A stretch of DNA of 64,000 nt from Tipula vernalis (GCA_958295665.1 OY282559.1:271820047-271884046), one strand, 5' to 3'; shown: positions 22,777 through 37,911, counted from the stretch's first letter. The notes: generated by a model not told the origin, from the sequence alone. Numbers and translations are program-made.

Positions 22777-24634
22777 CAAAGCACCTAGACTACAAGCCGT
22801 CAGCATCAAATTCGAACTTAATATAAGGGGGATAAGCGAGAACCATAGTTAGAATAAGAAGAATAAAAAAATAACGTAAGAGAGCGAAAAAGGGGATTTG
22901 TGTGTATTCGACCATATTTACTTAAGATAAGAAACTTACATTTTTTTTGGAGAGGAAATGTAAATTTCAGCTGTCACTTAAAAAACTTTACAGGAGCGAA
23001 ATTTTTCGTGTAAACTTAAAAAACTTAAAAAAGGTTGCACAAATTTTTAACGCTGGAAAAATCATTAATTTCATTAATTATTAATAAATGAATTAAAACG
23101 AGAGTATTTGAGCATTAAATTAGACTATAATAATTGAGTATTTATAATGTATATACAATTAAAACATCAAACAAAAACTGAAACATAACCTAAAACAAAT
23201 TTAATTGAGATATTACATTTTTTTAAAACAAAAACATTGCAGAGTGTTTCTGTATCACTAATTAGAAACAGATAACGTAAATTAATTAATTTTCTACGAT
23301 ATAAATGAATTTAGTATAATTTTTCATAAAATAAATAAAAAATCAAACAAAAATATTTCGCTTTGAACTTAAAAAATTTTAAGTTATCTATAGTCGAAAT
23401 GTCAAATGGAAATAAGAAAAGCTCAAATTCTTATTTTTTTTATTTTTCTTATTCCAAGTATGGTTTCACCTATAGAAACACAAAAAGAAAAATGGATTTT
23501 GCATACAAATCATATGAAAAGTTATGTTTTTTAAATTTTGTTTTTCCTAAATGAAAAATCTTACAAAACTGAATTTTGATTTCTACGTTATTAAGAAGAA
23601 TAATTGATAAATAAATGATTTGAAAATCAATTAATAAAATCTTGCTTATATATATTTAATTAATATTTTACTAAAACCCCTTTATTTACAAACACACCTT
23701 TATCTCATCACGTTTCACATTTCGTTCATGTTTTTTTCTTATAATAAAAAAATGTCGATAAATAGCGCAAAGAGGTTAAACTAAAGAGGAGAAACAAACT
23801 TTTTTTTTACTTTATGCGTAGTTCGTTTATTTCTAGTCTTGATATTTTAAAGTCTTTGATAAATAGTAAGTAAGATCTTACGTCATTGACTTCGTTTTTA
23901 TAATTTTATACAGTATTTTTCACATAGACATCAAATCAAATCAAATTACTAAATTTATACTTTTTATTAATTTTTTTGTTGAATGTTAATTAATTCATGT
24001 AATATCTAATATGCTACCGGTGGTTAGACCATTTTAATTGTGTTTCGATTACCACGAGAAGTATATTAGTATTTACGAACAGTAATTCAACGAAACCGAC
24101 TAATAGACATAATTCTATTTATTTAATTAAATGATTTTTATTATGTTTCGAAGACTTACTAAATTTAAGTTATTGGTTTTTAAATATATTATACTCAAAG
24201 GTTTGATTTAAATATAAACCTAAAAATATTTTCTGGGACCCTATTGTCGAATTCCACATCCATTTTCCACATGTGGACATCTGTCAAAATTCATAAAAAT
24301 TTAATTTTTTCGGTACTAAGGGAATATTTCCGAATGGATATAAGCAGGTGGAAGAAATTCCCCATATAGAAAAATGTCCATGCCCGCTGTGTTTTATATA
24401 CGAATTAAAATTTTCGAACGTTTTGATGAATTTTGACAGATGTCCGCATGTGGAAAATGGATGTGGAATTCAAGAATAAGGCCCCTGGAACGTGTATTTT
24501 TCATTGATAAAATTTTAATTAAAAATGTTCAATTTTACATAGGTTCTTATGGGAAATCGTAAAATGTATCCCCTTAAATTAAGCTTCTTTGAAAATTGGT
24601 CTGATACTGACGGCTTGTATATCTATGTGCATTG
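22777..24634. mobile_element. TIR element with 7-bp target duplication, copy B
   Basis: The left terminus is CAAAGCACCTAGACTACAAG (22777) and then CCGTCAGCATCAAATTCGAA. The right terminus, read inward from 24634, is CAATGCACATAGATATACAA and then GCCGTCAGTATCAGACCAAT. It is flanked by GTTTTGT at 22770-22776 and GTTTTGT at 24635-24641. The interior is collinear with copy A but longer: a left segment (22840-23480) is absent from A, and two later insertions are visible, one of about 210 bp (23958-24167) and a MITE at 24237-24485. No transposase is encoded; the ORF at 23363-23554 has no known domain. Confidence 0.85.
24237..24485. mobile_element. 249-bp MITE inside copy B
   Basis: The arms are almost perfect inverted repeats of about 58 bp. 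The left arm is GACCCTATTGTCGAATTCCA and then CATCCATTTTCCACATGTGG; the right arm, read inward, is GGGGCCTTATTCTTGAATTC and then CACATCCATTTTCCACATGC. TGG precedes (24234-24236) and follows (24486-24488), a 3-bp target duplication. Copy A lacks the insertion at the matching place (about 9560), which confirms the boundaries. Confidence 0.8.
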
Positions 24635-26233
24635 GTTTTGTACACTATAAATTATAAATAATAAATTAAGAAATTCCATTTTTAAGTTTTTTTTTAATTG
24701 TAATTGATTTATTGTAATTTATTTAATTTGTACATTTATAAATACTAATAATAATAAAAACAACAAAACAGAGATAAACAAATATATAGTAATATTATTA
24801 ATAATAAGAATAACAATAAAAAAGTAATTAAATAAGACACGAGTAAAAAAAATTGTTGGTTAGTTTATTATTTAAATTATATAGTTTTGCTTAGCTGTTT
24901 TACTGGGGAAAACATCACCAAAGCAATGCTGTGAAGGTAATAATTGTTAGTAAATATGTATTTTAATTTTTTATAAAGTGATATAATATAATTAATTAAA
25001 TTTGATAACCAGATAATTATTATTGCAATGGTTCCTATTGGCTAATATTTTTGATCTAAATACTTATAACTATTATCAGAAGCGGCTGGTCCTTGCGTAA
25101 AGAAATTCGATTTTTTAGTTCAAAATAAATGCGTAAAGCACATTTATATTTGTTTAATTTCACCATTTTGTTATTTTCGACACCCATAATAAATTATTCT
25201 CGTCGTTGCTTATATTCTCGTGAATGGCCACCAACTTTTATGCAAATATATTAATCATTTTATTTTCATAAATCACACCACCACAAGCAAAATTATTCGC
25301 CTTTTAAATTTTATTGATTGATTGATCAGGGTGTACGACCAAGCCTAAGCAAGACTCCCGGATGACGCCGGGCTCTCCATACCCCTTTTACACATAACAA
25401 AACCGAAGTAAAGAAAAGGTATGTTAGCAACAAAGAATTAACCCTTTTCCTAGAACCCAGACACCTAAGTAGTTGATAGTTAGTAAATTTGTTAGCACAA
25501 GACAATACAATTTAAAGTTCATCTACTGCTCAAATTCCTGTAAAGATTGTTTCAGGTTATTCAAGAATTTAGTAAATTTAAAATATGCATTAATCCTGTA
25601 TAATAAATATTCTAAAATAATTAAAGTATAAATTTAATTCTCTGAAATAAATTATAGATTAATCTTTATGTGCTACAAATAAATAAACATTAATAGTTTA
25701 GATATATAGAAGATAGATAGATATATTTAAATCATTTAAAATAATTAGTGCCAATCGTTCATCTTGATGTTTTAGTTTTAAGTTTATATCGGCATTTTTG
25801 AAGTATTTATTTGAAACAATACATAAATCAGTGACATCTTTAGATGGGATAATCAGACCTCCTCTAGTTTTCTTAAATAAAAATTGTGCTGTTGGATGGG
25901 CACCGCCGTACTCAGAGTACAGTGAGTTAAAGCATTCGTCACACTACGAATTTTGTGTCATTCTCATTACGTAACCACTAATGTATCCGATAACACTCTC
26001 TTGAAATGGTGATGTAGGGTTTTGTTGAAATAATTCAGATATATTTCATTTCGTGTTTTTCTCACCCACGTTTTTAAATAAATTTGAATTTGATTTCCGA
26101 AAATTCGAAATTCTAGACAAGGAAGATATATTTTTACTTTCTCTGTCGCACACTAAGAACGATTTTTAGTTTTCTTTTTCATATCACAGTCTTTTGTGCA
26201 TGCCTTATCCATGAGATTCAAATCAGTGGTACA
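24635..26233. other. Intergenic stretch, no gene seen
   Basis: AT-rich. At 25313-25440 a GC-richer piece follows a (TTGA)n-like run (ATTGATTGATTGATC) and may be the tail of a minus-strand LINE, but it carries no coding similarity. Nothing else is recognised up to the gypsy LTR at 26234. Confidence 0.4.
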
Positions 26234-26377
26234 TATAACATATGAATGTAATATTGTATTCATATGAGCATTACCCACCATTGTTGATAGGGTCATCATG
26301 TCATGTAAATGAATATACTAATAAAGACGATCAGTTCTAACTTCACCATCAACAAGTGTGTTTCAACTAACATTACA
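26234..26377 (+). repeat. 5' LTR of the gypsy element
   Basis: 144 bp, starting TATAACATATGAATGTAATA (the canonical TG start has become TA) and ending CAACTAACATTACA. It includes AATAAA-like CTAATAAAGACG at about 26319. The same sequence returns in the 3' LTR. It is followed directly by TGGTGTCAGAAG, in the position of a primer binding site. Confidence 0.9.
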
Positions 26378-26394
26378 TGGTGTCAGAAGAAAAG
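26378..26394 (+). promoter_or_regulatory. Primer binding site of the gypsy element
   Basis: TGGTGTCAGAAGAAAAG follows the LTR without a gap. TGG complements the CCA end of a tRNA, as expected for minus-strand priming. I do not assign the tRNA species. Confidence 0.7.
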
Positions 26395-26562
26395 TAAAAG
26401 AAAATATTAAAAAACGAAAAAATCTGAAAACATCGGATAAAATAGTCAATTAATGTGAAATTAAAACAAACAAAAATAAAAAGTAAATAGTAATTAGTGA
26501 TATCCAGGCGTTAATTTAAGAAAAAATAGACAAGATTTTAGATAAATAAAATAAAAAAAAAA

Positions 26563-28370
26563 ATGGCGCCCGAGGGATCAACAAAATTCTGATGAATTTC
26601 ATTTAATACCCATTTGATAATACCAATCAATGTATTAAATGGAAAAATTGGATCCAACAATATAAATGGTTTGAGGTTGCAACACAAATGGATAAGAAAA
26701 CTGAACAAATCCAAATAGCAACATCTATGGCGTCACTAGGACCGGATGCATTGGACGTGTACAATTCATTCAACCTGAAGAACGAGGATACGGAAAAGTT
26801 GGAGATAATCAAATCGAAATTTGAGGAACATTTTGCACCGAAATTGTCGATAACATTAGAAAGGTACGTGTTTAACAAAATGTATCAAATGGAAAGTGAA
26901 AATTTTGATCAGTATTATACAAAAATAAAAAATCAGTGCAAAAAATGTGAATTCGGTGAATTGTCTGATAGCTTGTTGAGAGACAAAATCATAATAGGAA
27001 TACGTAGTGAAGCAGTACGTGAAAAATTGTTGTCAGAAACAGAACCGACCTTGGAGATCGCAATTAAAAAGTGCAAGACAAGTGAAATGACAGCAATGCA
27101 GCTAACAGAGTTACAACGCAAACAATCACAAACGGTGGATGCAATTTCACTGAGAAAATCGGTAAAAAATAAAAAACCTGAAGATACAGTGAAAAGTGAT
27201 GAATCGTTCGATTGTAAAAGGTGCGGAACCAAACATAGCAAACATAGTTGTCCAGCATTTGGACGAAAGTGCAAATATCGCGGACACTTTGCAAAAATGT
27301 GTACCGTAAATAGAGTAACCAAAATTGAAATGGAAAGAATTGACAGTGAATTCAGTGATCTGTTTATAGACAGTATAAACACAGTAGATGATGATAGGAA
27401 TTGCGTCGAAGAAATCCGAATAAATCAAGTGAAGATTAAAGCAAAGTTGGATACGGGTGCACAATGCAACGTATTACCTAAACATATGGTCGACAAGCTA
27501 GGAATCAGAATTATCAAGACAAACACCCGACGAATAATAGGGTTTGGAAATAATAACGTAAATGTAGTAGGCGAGGTCGAAGTCGATTGTCAAGTGAGAA
27601 ACAAAATGACAAAATTAATATTTAAAGTAGTCAAAGCAAATGTCACACCAATATTAGGGAAAGAGGCATGTGAACGAGAAAAGCTAATTATACGAGTAGA
27701 GGAATTAAGAATGAATAATAATATTTTTGACGGGTTAGGCTGCGTGAAGAATTACGAATATGTTATAGATTTGGTGGAACATCCAAAGTTCGAAATCAAG
27801 CCTGTTCGAAAAGTTCCGTTAGCGATTAAGGACCAGGCCAAAGCTGAAATTGAAAAGATGGTGAAAATGGGAGTATTAGCAAAAGTTCATGAAGTAACAC
27901 CAGTCGTATCACCAATGGTAGTGGTGAGGAAAGAAGGTAGACTGCGGGTATGTCTGAACCCTTCTGATGTGAACAACAACATCGTGAGAAGATACCATCC
28001 GTTAAAGACAATCGAAGAAATGGTAATCAGAAAGAAGAAAGCCAAGTTATTTACAATACTAGACTGTAAAAAAGGATTCTGGCAGATAAGGGTATCAAGT
28101 CGTACAGAAAAATACTTGACAATGGGAACACCATGGGGCAGGTATTCATACAAGAGATTACCATTTGGACTGTCATCGGCTCCTGAGGTATTTCAAGATC
28201 TGATGAATCAGGTTTTAGGCGATCTTGAAAACGTAGAATGTTACATGGATGATATTCTTATTCATGCTGAGAATAGTAAACAACTAGAAATCATCACAAA
28301 TAAAGGGGGGGTGGTTTATCAGCTGATCCTGATAAAACAGCTGCGATTAAAAATCTTAAGAGACCACTAA
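26563..28370 (+). pseudogene. gypsy gag-protease-reverse transcriptase, frame-damaged at both ends
   Basis: An ATG at 26563 opens a frame that stops after nine codons. Homologous gag sequence (CIKWKNWIQQYKWFEVATQ) then continues in another frame into the 560-codon ORF starting at 26688, so an indel has broken the gag start. Domains in that ORF are gag to about residue 170, a zinc-knuckle region (CKRCGTKHSKHSC, then CKYRGHFAKMC with its second Cys missing), and aspartic protease KLDTGAQCNVLP. Reverse transcriptase follows with RLRVCLNPSDVN, TILDCKKGFWQI, YKRLPFGLSSAPEVF and the catalytic YMDD. Right after AENSKQLEIIT the thumb is deleted, and a run of seven G at about 28304-28310 marks a frame change. 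Confidence 0.9.
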
Positions 28371-30478
<2,108 letters not shown>

Positions 30479-32068
30479 TATATTTAAAAAACGATTATAA
30501 TCAGCACCATTTAGACTACAACGTATTATGTTTGACATAAAACAATATTCGCCAACGGTAGTGTATGTGAAAGGGACTAGTCAACACATAGCAGATATCC
30601 TAAGTAGAGACTGTGTAAATAATGAGTCTGAAGAGGAAGAAGAGATGTAAGTATATGTTGCGATTGATTGCTCAAAGGATGCGAAACGTGAAATGGTAGA
30701 AGCCACGAAGCACGACCAAGAAATCCAGGAGCTGATTAAAGTAACAATGTCAGGTTGGCCGAACAATCAAGCTGAGATACATGAATGGGTAAAACCATAT
30801 TGGAATTTCAGAGAGGAAATATCATATTTCAACAGTTTAGTGTTCAAAGGAATGAAGCTGGTAGTACCAAAGACACAAATACCGAAAATGTTGTTTAACA
30901 TACATCGAGGGCATTTTGGAATACAAAAGTGTCTAAGTCGTGCCAGGGAAATTCTGTATTGGAGAGGAATGTCTACAGATATAACGTCATATGTGGAAAC
31001 ATGTTCAATTTGTCAGTCGATGCAGAGATCAAAGGAGAAAGAACCAGTTATTAACAAGGAAATTCCAAGTCTTCCATTTGAAGTAGTGGGAGCCGATCTA
31101 TTTCATTGTATTGATAAAGATTACAAACTCGTAGTCGACAGCTACTCAGGTTATTTTGAGTTTAAGGAATTAAAAATGAGTACGTCAAAGGAAGTTATAG
31201 AAATATTGAAAATATGTTTTTCCACGCATGGAATACCAGCAAAGCTAGAGACGGATAATGGTCCACAATTTTCTGCGGCAGAGTTTAAGAAGTTCGCGAG
31301 TGATTGGTCGATCAACCATGCTACGAGAGTCCAAACCATCCACAAGGCAACGGCTTAATAGAACGCTATGTGCAAATAGCGAAAGGAATGATAAAAAAAT
31401 GCAAAAGAAATAATTCTTGCATATACTTAGCATTATTAAATTATCGGAATATACCAACGTCATCAAATTTAGCATCGCCAAATCAAAGGTTAATGAGTAG
31501 AGCTACAAGAACAACCATAGTAGGACTTCCGGAAATATTAAAGCCGAAAATTATTTCGGATATAACGCACAAGTTAACAGAAATACGAAAAATTCAAAAA
31601 TGGTATGCTGATCGAGGAAGACGAATCGCGAAACTATTGAATGCAGGTGACAGGGTTAGAATTAAACGAGGTGATCGTGATTGGGTTCCAGGAGTAATCA
31701 CGGAGAAAACAAATAATCCGAGATCATTCATAGTTCGAACGGAGAACGGTAATACATATCGCCGAAACACGGATCACATTAATAAAACGAGAGAACTAGC
31801 AACATCAAACGTAAGCTTCAACAATGTTAATCGTATTACAGAGCCGATACATATCCCAGAAATTATTAACGATACTAACCATATCAAGGTGAGCAAAGAA
31901 AGTAACGAGTCGACGTCAAAGAATTGCATGAGTGATGACAATGGTGAAGTGGTTCACAATAACACAAAAGAGGCATCACATATGGAGTCTATGGAAGCAA
32001 CGACCAAATTACCCATCGTTACCAGATCGGGTAGAGTAGTCAAACCAATAAGTAAAATGGATTTATAA
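30479..32068 (+). pseudogene. gypsy RNase H end and integrase, frameshifted
   Basis: Downstream of the Tc1 element pol resumes with FDIKQYSPTVVYVKGTSQHI and ADILSRDC (RNase H end). After a stop, the frame 30693-31358 contains the integrase zinc domain (HRGHFGIQKC, SICQSMQ) and the core with Asp in VVGADLFHC and Asp in ETDNGPQFSAAEF. A frameshift at about 31325 moves the rest into the frame ending at 32068, which holds ESPNHPQGNGLIERYVQIAK with the catalytic Glu, then a C-terminal domain (LNAGDRVRIKRGDRDWVPG) and a tail rich in Thr/Asn. All three catalytic residues survive, but the protein cannot be made in one piece. Confidence 0.9.
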
Positions 32069-32095
32069 CATGTACAAAAAAAAAAAATAAAAATG

Positions 32096-32109
32096 AAAAA
32101 TAAAGGGGA
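32096..32109 (+). promoter_or_regulatory. Polypurine tract of the gypsy element
   Basis: AAAAATAAAGGGGA lies directly before the start of the 3' LTR (TGTAACATATG at 32110), the expected place for plus-strand priming. Confidence 0.6.
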
Positions 32110-33175
32110 TGTAACATATGAATGTAATATTGTAATCATATGAGCATTTGTAACACTTCGCATGGTCTGGAGAATATCCAAATTCAAAAAAAAAAACATT
32201 TTGAAAACAAAAAAAAAACAAAAAAAAAAATTAAGGTTACTTTACAAACAAAATTATTCTCCAAATCATGTGTCGTGTTAATCAGAATTGGACCCACACA
32301 GGGACTCTAGAGCGGTCGTTGCCGGCTAAGCTTCAGGGTGATGTCGTGGGGTTTCTAGAGTTTATGTGGGTCATATAAAACCGCGGGAAGGGGAGGGTGA
32401 TTCTGCATACCTACCTATTCGGACACTTACCTGGCCCTAATTCATCCTCAGTTAGACGATTAACGCCTCATTTTAAATAAAATAAAAAATATATATATAA
32501 CTTAACTATCTGGTGTTGCAGCCTGTTGATCAGTTGATTGTTTTGTTTATGATTTCCATGCGCGGTGTGGTGGTTTTTGCTTGCTTATTGAACTACAAAG
32601 TAATTTTTCTAATCCGTAATTATAATGTATGCATGCATTATATCCAAAGAAGTATCTTTATATAACAAAAAAAAATGTTTGGTTGTCTTATCCAAAACTT
32701 TCTGTTATCTAGATAATTATATTAGTTTTATTCTTATATTGTTGTTGTGTCTCCGAATTATGTTGTATCTTATGTACTTATGTATATGTAAAATTGGTAC
32801 TCTTGTGTTTAAGATATATTTATTCATCCAAAAACTATATGAATGATTATATTTATAGACAAAACACTTAAGATTTTTTTTTTTTTAAAAAAACTTTTTA
32901 TTCACAATACCAACTATCAATTTCACTTTAAAAAAAAACTTTTTTTTTTATCATATCAATTAAACCACATACGTGTATAATTACAAAACAATTCACTTTC
33001 AATTAATCATCTTTTATGAATTATTTTTTTTTTTTTTTTTGTAGACACAGCAAATATGCCGCTGTTTACATTTATATCCACTTTAGTAATTTTATATTCA
33101 AAATAAAATTTACAACAACACAAACTTCACACGACGACGGTTTTTTAAAAAAAAAACAATTATCCTCTTCTTTTT

Positions 33176-33208
<33 letters not shown>

Positions 33209-33786
33209 ATTTTTATTTAAGATATTTTATATAAAAAAAAAAATGACACAATTACTTAATTAAATTAAAACTTAACTAAAATTAACTTAATTTCTAAAAA
33301 GCCAGCTCGGCTCTACAGTTACAAATTTACTTTCCGACTGACAAAATTATATGAAAAAAAAACACCCCGTGGTGTCGGTGCAATACACCAAGACCCGATG
33401 GTCTTGGTGCATCCGACCTGTTTCTTGATTTTTTCTCCACTGACTAAACAAGCAAAAAAAAAATGTTTACTTCAATTCAATTATTTTTTTTTTTTGTCTT
33501 AACGGAAAAAGAATATCCAATTTAATTATGAGACTTACGGAGTTTACAAAAAAAAAAAATATGAAATTACAAAAATTTAGTATAACGGATTACATTATTT
33601 GCCTAATTGCAAAAAAAGTGTGAGAATAATGAATTGAAATAAAAATTGTTGTGACAGCGTACACGTGCGCTGTTACACATTACCCACCATTGTTGATAGG
33701 GTCATCATGTCATGTAAATGAATATACTAATAAAGACGATCAGTTCTAACTTCACCATCAACAAGTGTGTTTCAACTAACATTACA
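32110..33786 (+). repeat. 3' LTR of the gypsy element, split by an insertion
   Basis: Bases 32110-32148 and 33682-33786 together match the 144-bp 5' LTR. The insertion point is after GAGCATT; the duplicated CATT (32145-32148 and 33678-33681) shows a 4-bp target duplication. The 5' and 3' LTR sequences differ at few positions in the parts compared. Confidence 0.9.
32149..33677. mobile_element. 1529-bp solo-LTR-like insertion in the gypsy 3' LTR
   Basis: It starts TGTAACA and ends TGTTACA, a perfect 7-bp inverted terminus of the TG...CA type, with a 4-bp duplication CATT. It encodes no protein. CATATAAAACCGCGG at about 32372-32386 looks like a TATA box, and AAATAAAATAAAAAATA at about 32476-32492 like a poly(A) signal region. 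These properties fit a long solo LTR left by recombination between LTRs. The orientation is probably plus, judged from TATA and AATAAA order. Confidence 0.7.
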
Positions 33787-33791
33787 GTACA

Positions 33792-36700
33792 TATATACAT
33801 TTTTTTTGCTTTTTGCATATAATAACAAATTGTTAGTCTTGTTCTGTACGCGTTACGGAGTAGACCAAAAAAAAGTGGATAAGTTAAGTCGTAATAAGTG
33901 GTTCAGGGTACTGCGTAATTTCGTATAAGGCCCATAATTTCGTACACAGAGCGAAGGAATTGCATGTTTTACGATTTATAAAAAACACGTTGTTTAAAAG
34001 ATTCAGGATCTGCTCGATATTATTTGAGCGATCCTTAATTTATAGTGCACTAACGATATGAATCTACGCCATTTTACAACGTGAACACACTTTTAACAAA
34101 AATAACTTTATTAAATATAAAAATTACTATTAAATATTACCAATAACTATAAACTACAACAATTAATACTTTTGTGTAATAACATAACCTATCCAGTGCC
34201 CCAGGAATTCCATCGAGAAGTTTCTGTGGGTTTTTTCTGAAAAAATATAGCTCACTGGTCTTATGGATTGAAAAATCTGACCTGATCAAATTTAAAAACA
34301 AACAAACAAACCTATTGTTTCATGGTGTGAATAAGAAATAGGCATCAAAGCGAATTTCATTTTTATTTTTTAGGTTAGAATCAATTCGAAATTTTATTTT
34401 AGTAAAGAACCCTCTTAAACAGAACAATATGTTCTACAAATGTCCATATATATATACCAGAAATATTTAACTGCATATATAACTATCTATACCAAAACCA
34501 ACAAAATGTCTACACAGATCCTATCAAAAAATGTATTCTATACCTGGCTACGCATTGCTTCTTCCTACAACATACAAACAACAATAAACAAAAACAGATT
34601 TGTGTATATAATATACATATATACAAATATAGCCATCAGCTCATATACACAACCCTTCCATAGCAAATCATATAATAAAAATAAAAAGAAACAAAAATTT
34701 TACACAAATTCATACCACATAGCCATATGCCATGAAAATGCTTCTAACGATATCTGGATAGTACCGTTATGATTTTTGAACACATATTTCCTTTGTTGAA
34801 ATTTCCTCATCAACTAAATTTTAATTTCCTTCCACTACACTGTACTATTCACTACACAATCACACGCGATATTAATCAATTGAAGCGAAACTATATTTAC
34901 CACGATTGCAACAAACAGATGCACATTTACTTAACACAAAAATCACTCACTTTTAATTTATATTATTTAAATTAAAGTTAATTTAACACATATATAAAAT
35001 TTATATTTTACACTTCTCACAAAATTGCCGCATTCAGAAAACATTCCCATTCCGAGAAGGCTGAGTCCAACGAACGAATATTTACCACCATCATTCGCCG
35101 CTTATTGCACGAATATCCAATTTTTTTAAAAAAATTTTGTTTTTAATTTTTTATTTTGTATTTTTATTTTTTATTTTTATTTTTTGGAAACATTTTGTAT
35201 TAAGTAGTTTTTTGTAAACCTTATACTTTTAAGATATTTGCAAAATACATTTTCTAGACCAAGAGAGTGGCCACTTCCGGTTAGCCGATTTGGAGTAAAA
35301 TTCACTGTAACCTCGCAATTTATCAAAAAAGCTTAAATCTGAAGTTTCAGTTTGATTTGTTAAACCATCTGGGCTGTAGAGAGGACACAGACTGACAAAC
35401 AGACACAATTTCGTCCAAAATTTTCATGATTACTTACTTACGTAAAAGAAAGTAAAAGGATGGATCTGATTTGCAAAAGAGAGCTAATACTTAATCTGTT
35501 TTGCTGCTAAGCAGTTAGCGAAGAATTATTGTGACGTTCGTAAAAACCAAGAAGACATTGTTGGAACTTTCTTCTTAGAAACCAAACCAACGTTTTTTTT
35601 TTTTTTTTTTTCGCATTTTCCCATATTTATTTACATCTGAGGAAAGTTTGTATCAATCTGTTGACGTTCAGTTACGATGATGTTTTGCAAGTTGAATCGA
35701 GCCTGCCGGATTTTCGCTGAAGTCCTGCGACTGCGACACTGATCAAACATTAATTCATCTGATACACAACGATTAACAGTCGACGGATGGGTTTTGAAAG
35801 GTGCAGTACTTTAATTTGGTAGTTATTTGTAAGGCTGTATCTCTTTATGCTCTCTTTCAGTCATTTTTCCAGAGACTTAATAACTTTTTAAGAATTATTT
35901 TACTTTTTTCTGACTTCCAGCATAGCACATAAATCGTTAAAAATATATAAGAAGAAAACCAACACCAAGATTGCCGTCATCTCCACTGTCCACTGTAAAG
36001 TGACGTATATTCTTGAGACAATACTGTCTCCACTTTCAGGTCATCGAATGTCTTGGAGAGCAAGGGTTGTCGCTTTCATACTTCCGATGCAGCCCTCAAA
36101 CGCGACCGGTCTTGGCAGTATCCAATTTTTTATGTGTTGACATTAGCATTCAAATCAAAACTTTTACTTTCTGAATGAAAATTTTGTACATTGACATTTT
36201 TGGGGATTTATCTACCTATCTGACAGTCTATCTGTGCCTTCTATAAAGCCCTATAAACAACCGGCTGCATTAGTGATCGATGAGGTGCTGTTATTTATAC
36301 GGCCAGTGAACTAGTAGTTGCGAGTGGGAAAAGTGCTCCGCGTCGTCATGCATGCAAGTTTTGCTTAGTACCATGTAATCTCGTCAACGTTTAACTGAGT
36401 CTGCATTAATGTGGTAAGCCTTGAGAACCTGCTTATTAAGATTGAATATACGCATCTGAGTTGAGGACCGCTGATTCCGTACTGGTCAATAAATAAATAA
36501 AAAACAAAAAAAAATCTTAAATTTGTAAGAAATTTGCATAATAAGATTCACAAAATTCCCTGTTCGTAAAAGAAATTCGTTGGCCACACTTCAATTTTGT
36601 TGGCTGAAATTCCTTTTGAAAAGAAGAATCAGTCAAACAACTAAGAAAAAATCCAGGCAAAATTGTTGTAAAAAGCGAAATGGTTGTTATGCTTTGTCCA

Positions 36701-37898
36701 ATCTACGGCTGCTTCCGAAATGGGTTTAAAATATTCTGGAAAATGGAAATTTCGACTTTAAAAATATTTTAAAATTAAATCTTCCTTTTCCATTTTTTAT
36801 GTGTTTTTGCTTAGGGAGATTTATCTACTTCAATTTGATATTGTGGCTCTTTTATAAGTTGAAATTAAATCCTATTTTGCCTGGGTTTTGAGACGTAAAG
36901 AGACATAACCACCCAGGAAAACAAATTGAGGATAATGCTGTTAAAAGCTACATGATGATCATGGCAAAACGACTCATCGGCCTTGAACAAGAAATTTACT
37001 TGTATAGCAAGGCATTTTAATCAGAAAAGCAAACCAATGGATCGCAAAGGTATTCCAGCCAAGACGAATGTGAGGTTTTCAACAAAAAAAAGTGGCAGGT
37101 CGTGAGACACGCTTTAAACATAGAACTAGCTAAATGCTTTAAATAAGAGGGTATTATTGACTTATTCTGAATAGCAGTGTTAGTTTCATTCGAATCAAGT
37201 CGTTACATAATGTTCAAATCAAATTGTACCAAGTATTGATTGTACCAAGTTATTTACATTCAAATCAAAGCTGTGGCATGGTTAGAATAGTTTAATCGTA
37301 CGTGAATTAGGATAATATCATTCGATCATCATTTGATCATTTGTTCCACTGTCGGTCGTGCAACCGGTATCGGGATATAAATTTGTTGAAATTTTGAACA
37401 ATATCGATTAAAACATGAAAAATATCATGGTCAAAACCACTAATAATCTCTTTCCAAGCAATTAAATGCTTTACAAATCCGAAAATCTCGAACTTCGAGA
37501 ATCTCATCTCTGTCGGATTTTGCAACTTGGTGCTATTTTTAATTCAGCTCTAAGCTAAACTCGAATAATATAAAAAATTTCAAAAGTAAAATGTAAGACT
37601 GAACGGCAATCAAAATTCAAATGAGTCTTAAATCATCAAGCAACTGGCAAGGGTATGCTGTAAGTTTCGAGAAACTCGATAGATTTGAATAATATGGGAC
37701 AAAAATCGAATAAATATTTTCAAAAATATATTCCCGAAAATCTCAAACAGAATTTTGGAAAGTCTTAAGGCTATTTCTGAAAAGTCTTAAGGCTAAGTAA
37801 TTCAAAAGCAAAAAACATCTTTCTCGAAAAATCTTGAAAATATTGAATAATGTTGATAATTTCTATGCCAAACTCTATTTAACGCTAATCAAAGTCTG
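33792..37898. other. AT-rich intergenic stretch, no gene seen
   Basis: No protein family could be recognised. The ORFs at 34440-34772 and 34769-34975 are low-complexity and rich in Ile/Tyr/Asn, as expected by chance in AT-rich DNA. A GC-richer patch at 36000-36480 could be an old LTR or LINE untranslated region but shows no motif. Near 36730-36790 the sequence TATTCTGGAAAATGGAAATT resembles 13262-13281. From 37560 the repeat block with the GAATAAT core begins. Confidence 0.4.
37560..37890. repeat. Repeat block with CGAATAAT core, second site
   Basis: The core appears at about 37561 (CGAATAATATAAAAAATTTC), 37687 (TGAATAATATGGGAC), 37708 (CGAATAAATATTTTC) and 37844 (TGAATAATGTTGATAATTTC). Decayed versions resume after the LINE insertion at about 38578 and 38639. 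The LINE at 37912-38514 has inserted within this block. Confidence 0.5.
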
Positions 37899-37911
37899 AA
37901 AATCTAGGTTA

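Noticed and set aside
25313..25440. Possible SINE or tRNA-like sequence
   Set aside because: The GC-rich hairpin-like piece has no A-box/B-box pair and no cloverleaf that I could fold.
26933..27464. Long minus-strand ORFs opposite gag
   Set aside because: They are antisense shadows of the gypsy gag-pol frame.
34440..34975. Two ORFs of 110 and 68 codons
   Set aside because: Low-complexity, dominated by residues encoded by A/T-rich codons, with no domain.
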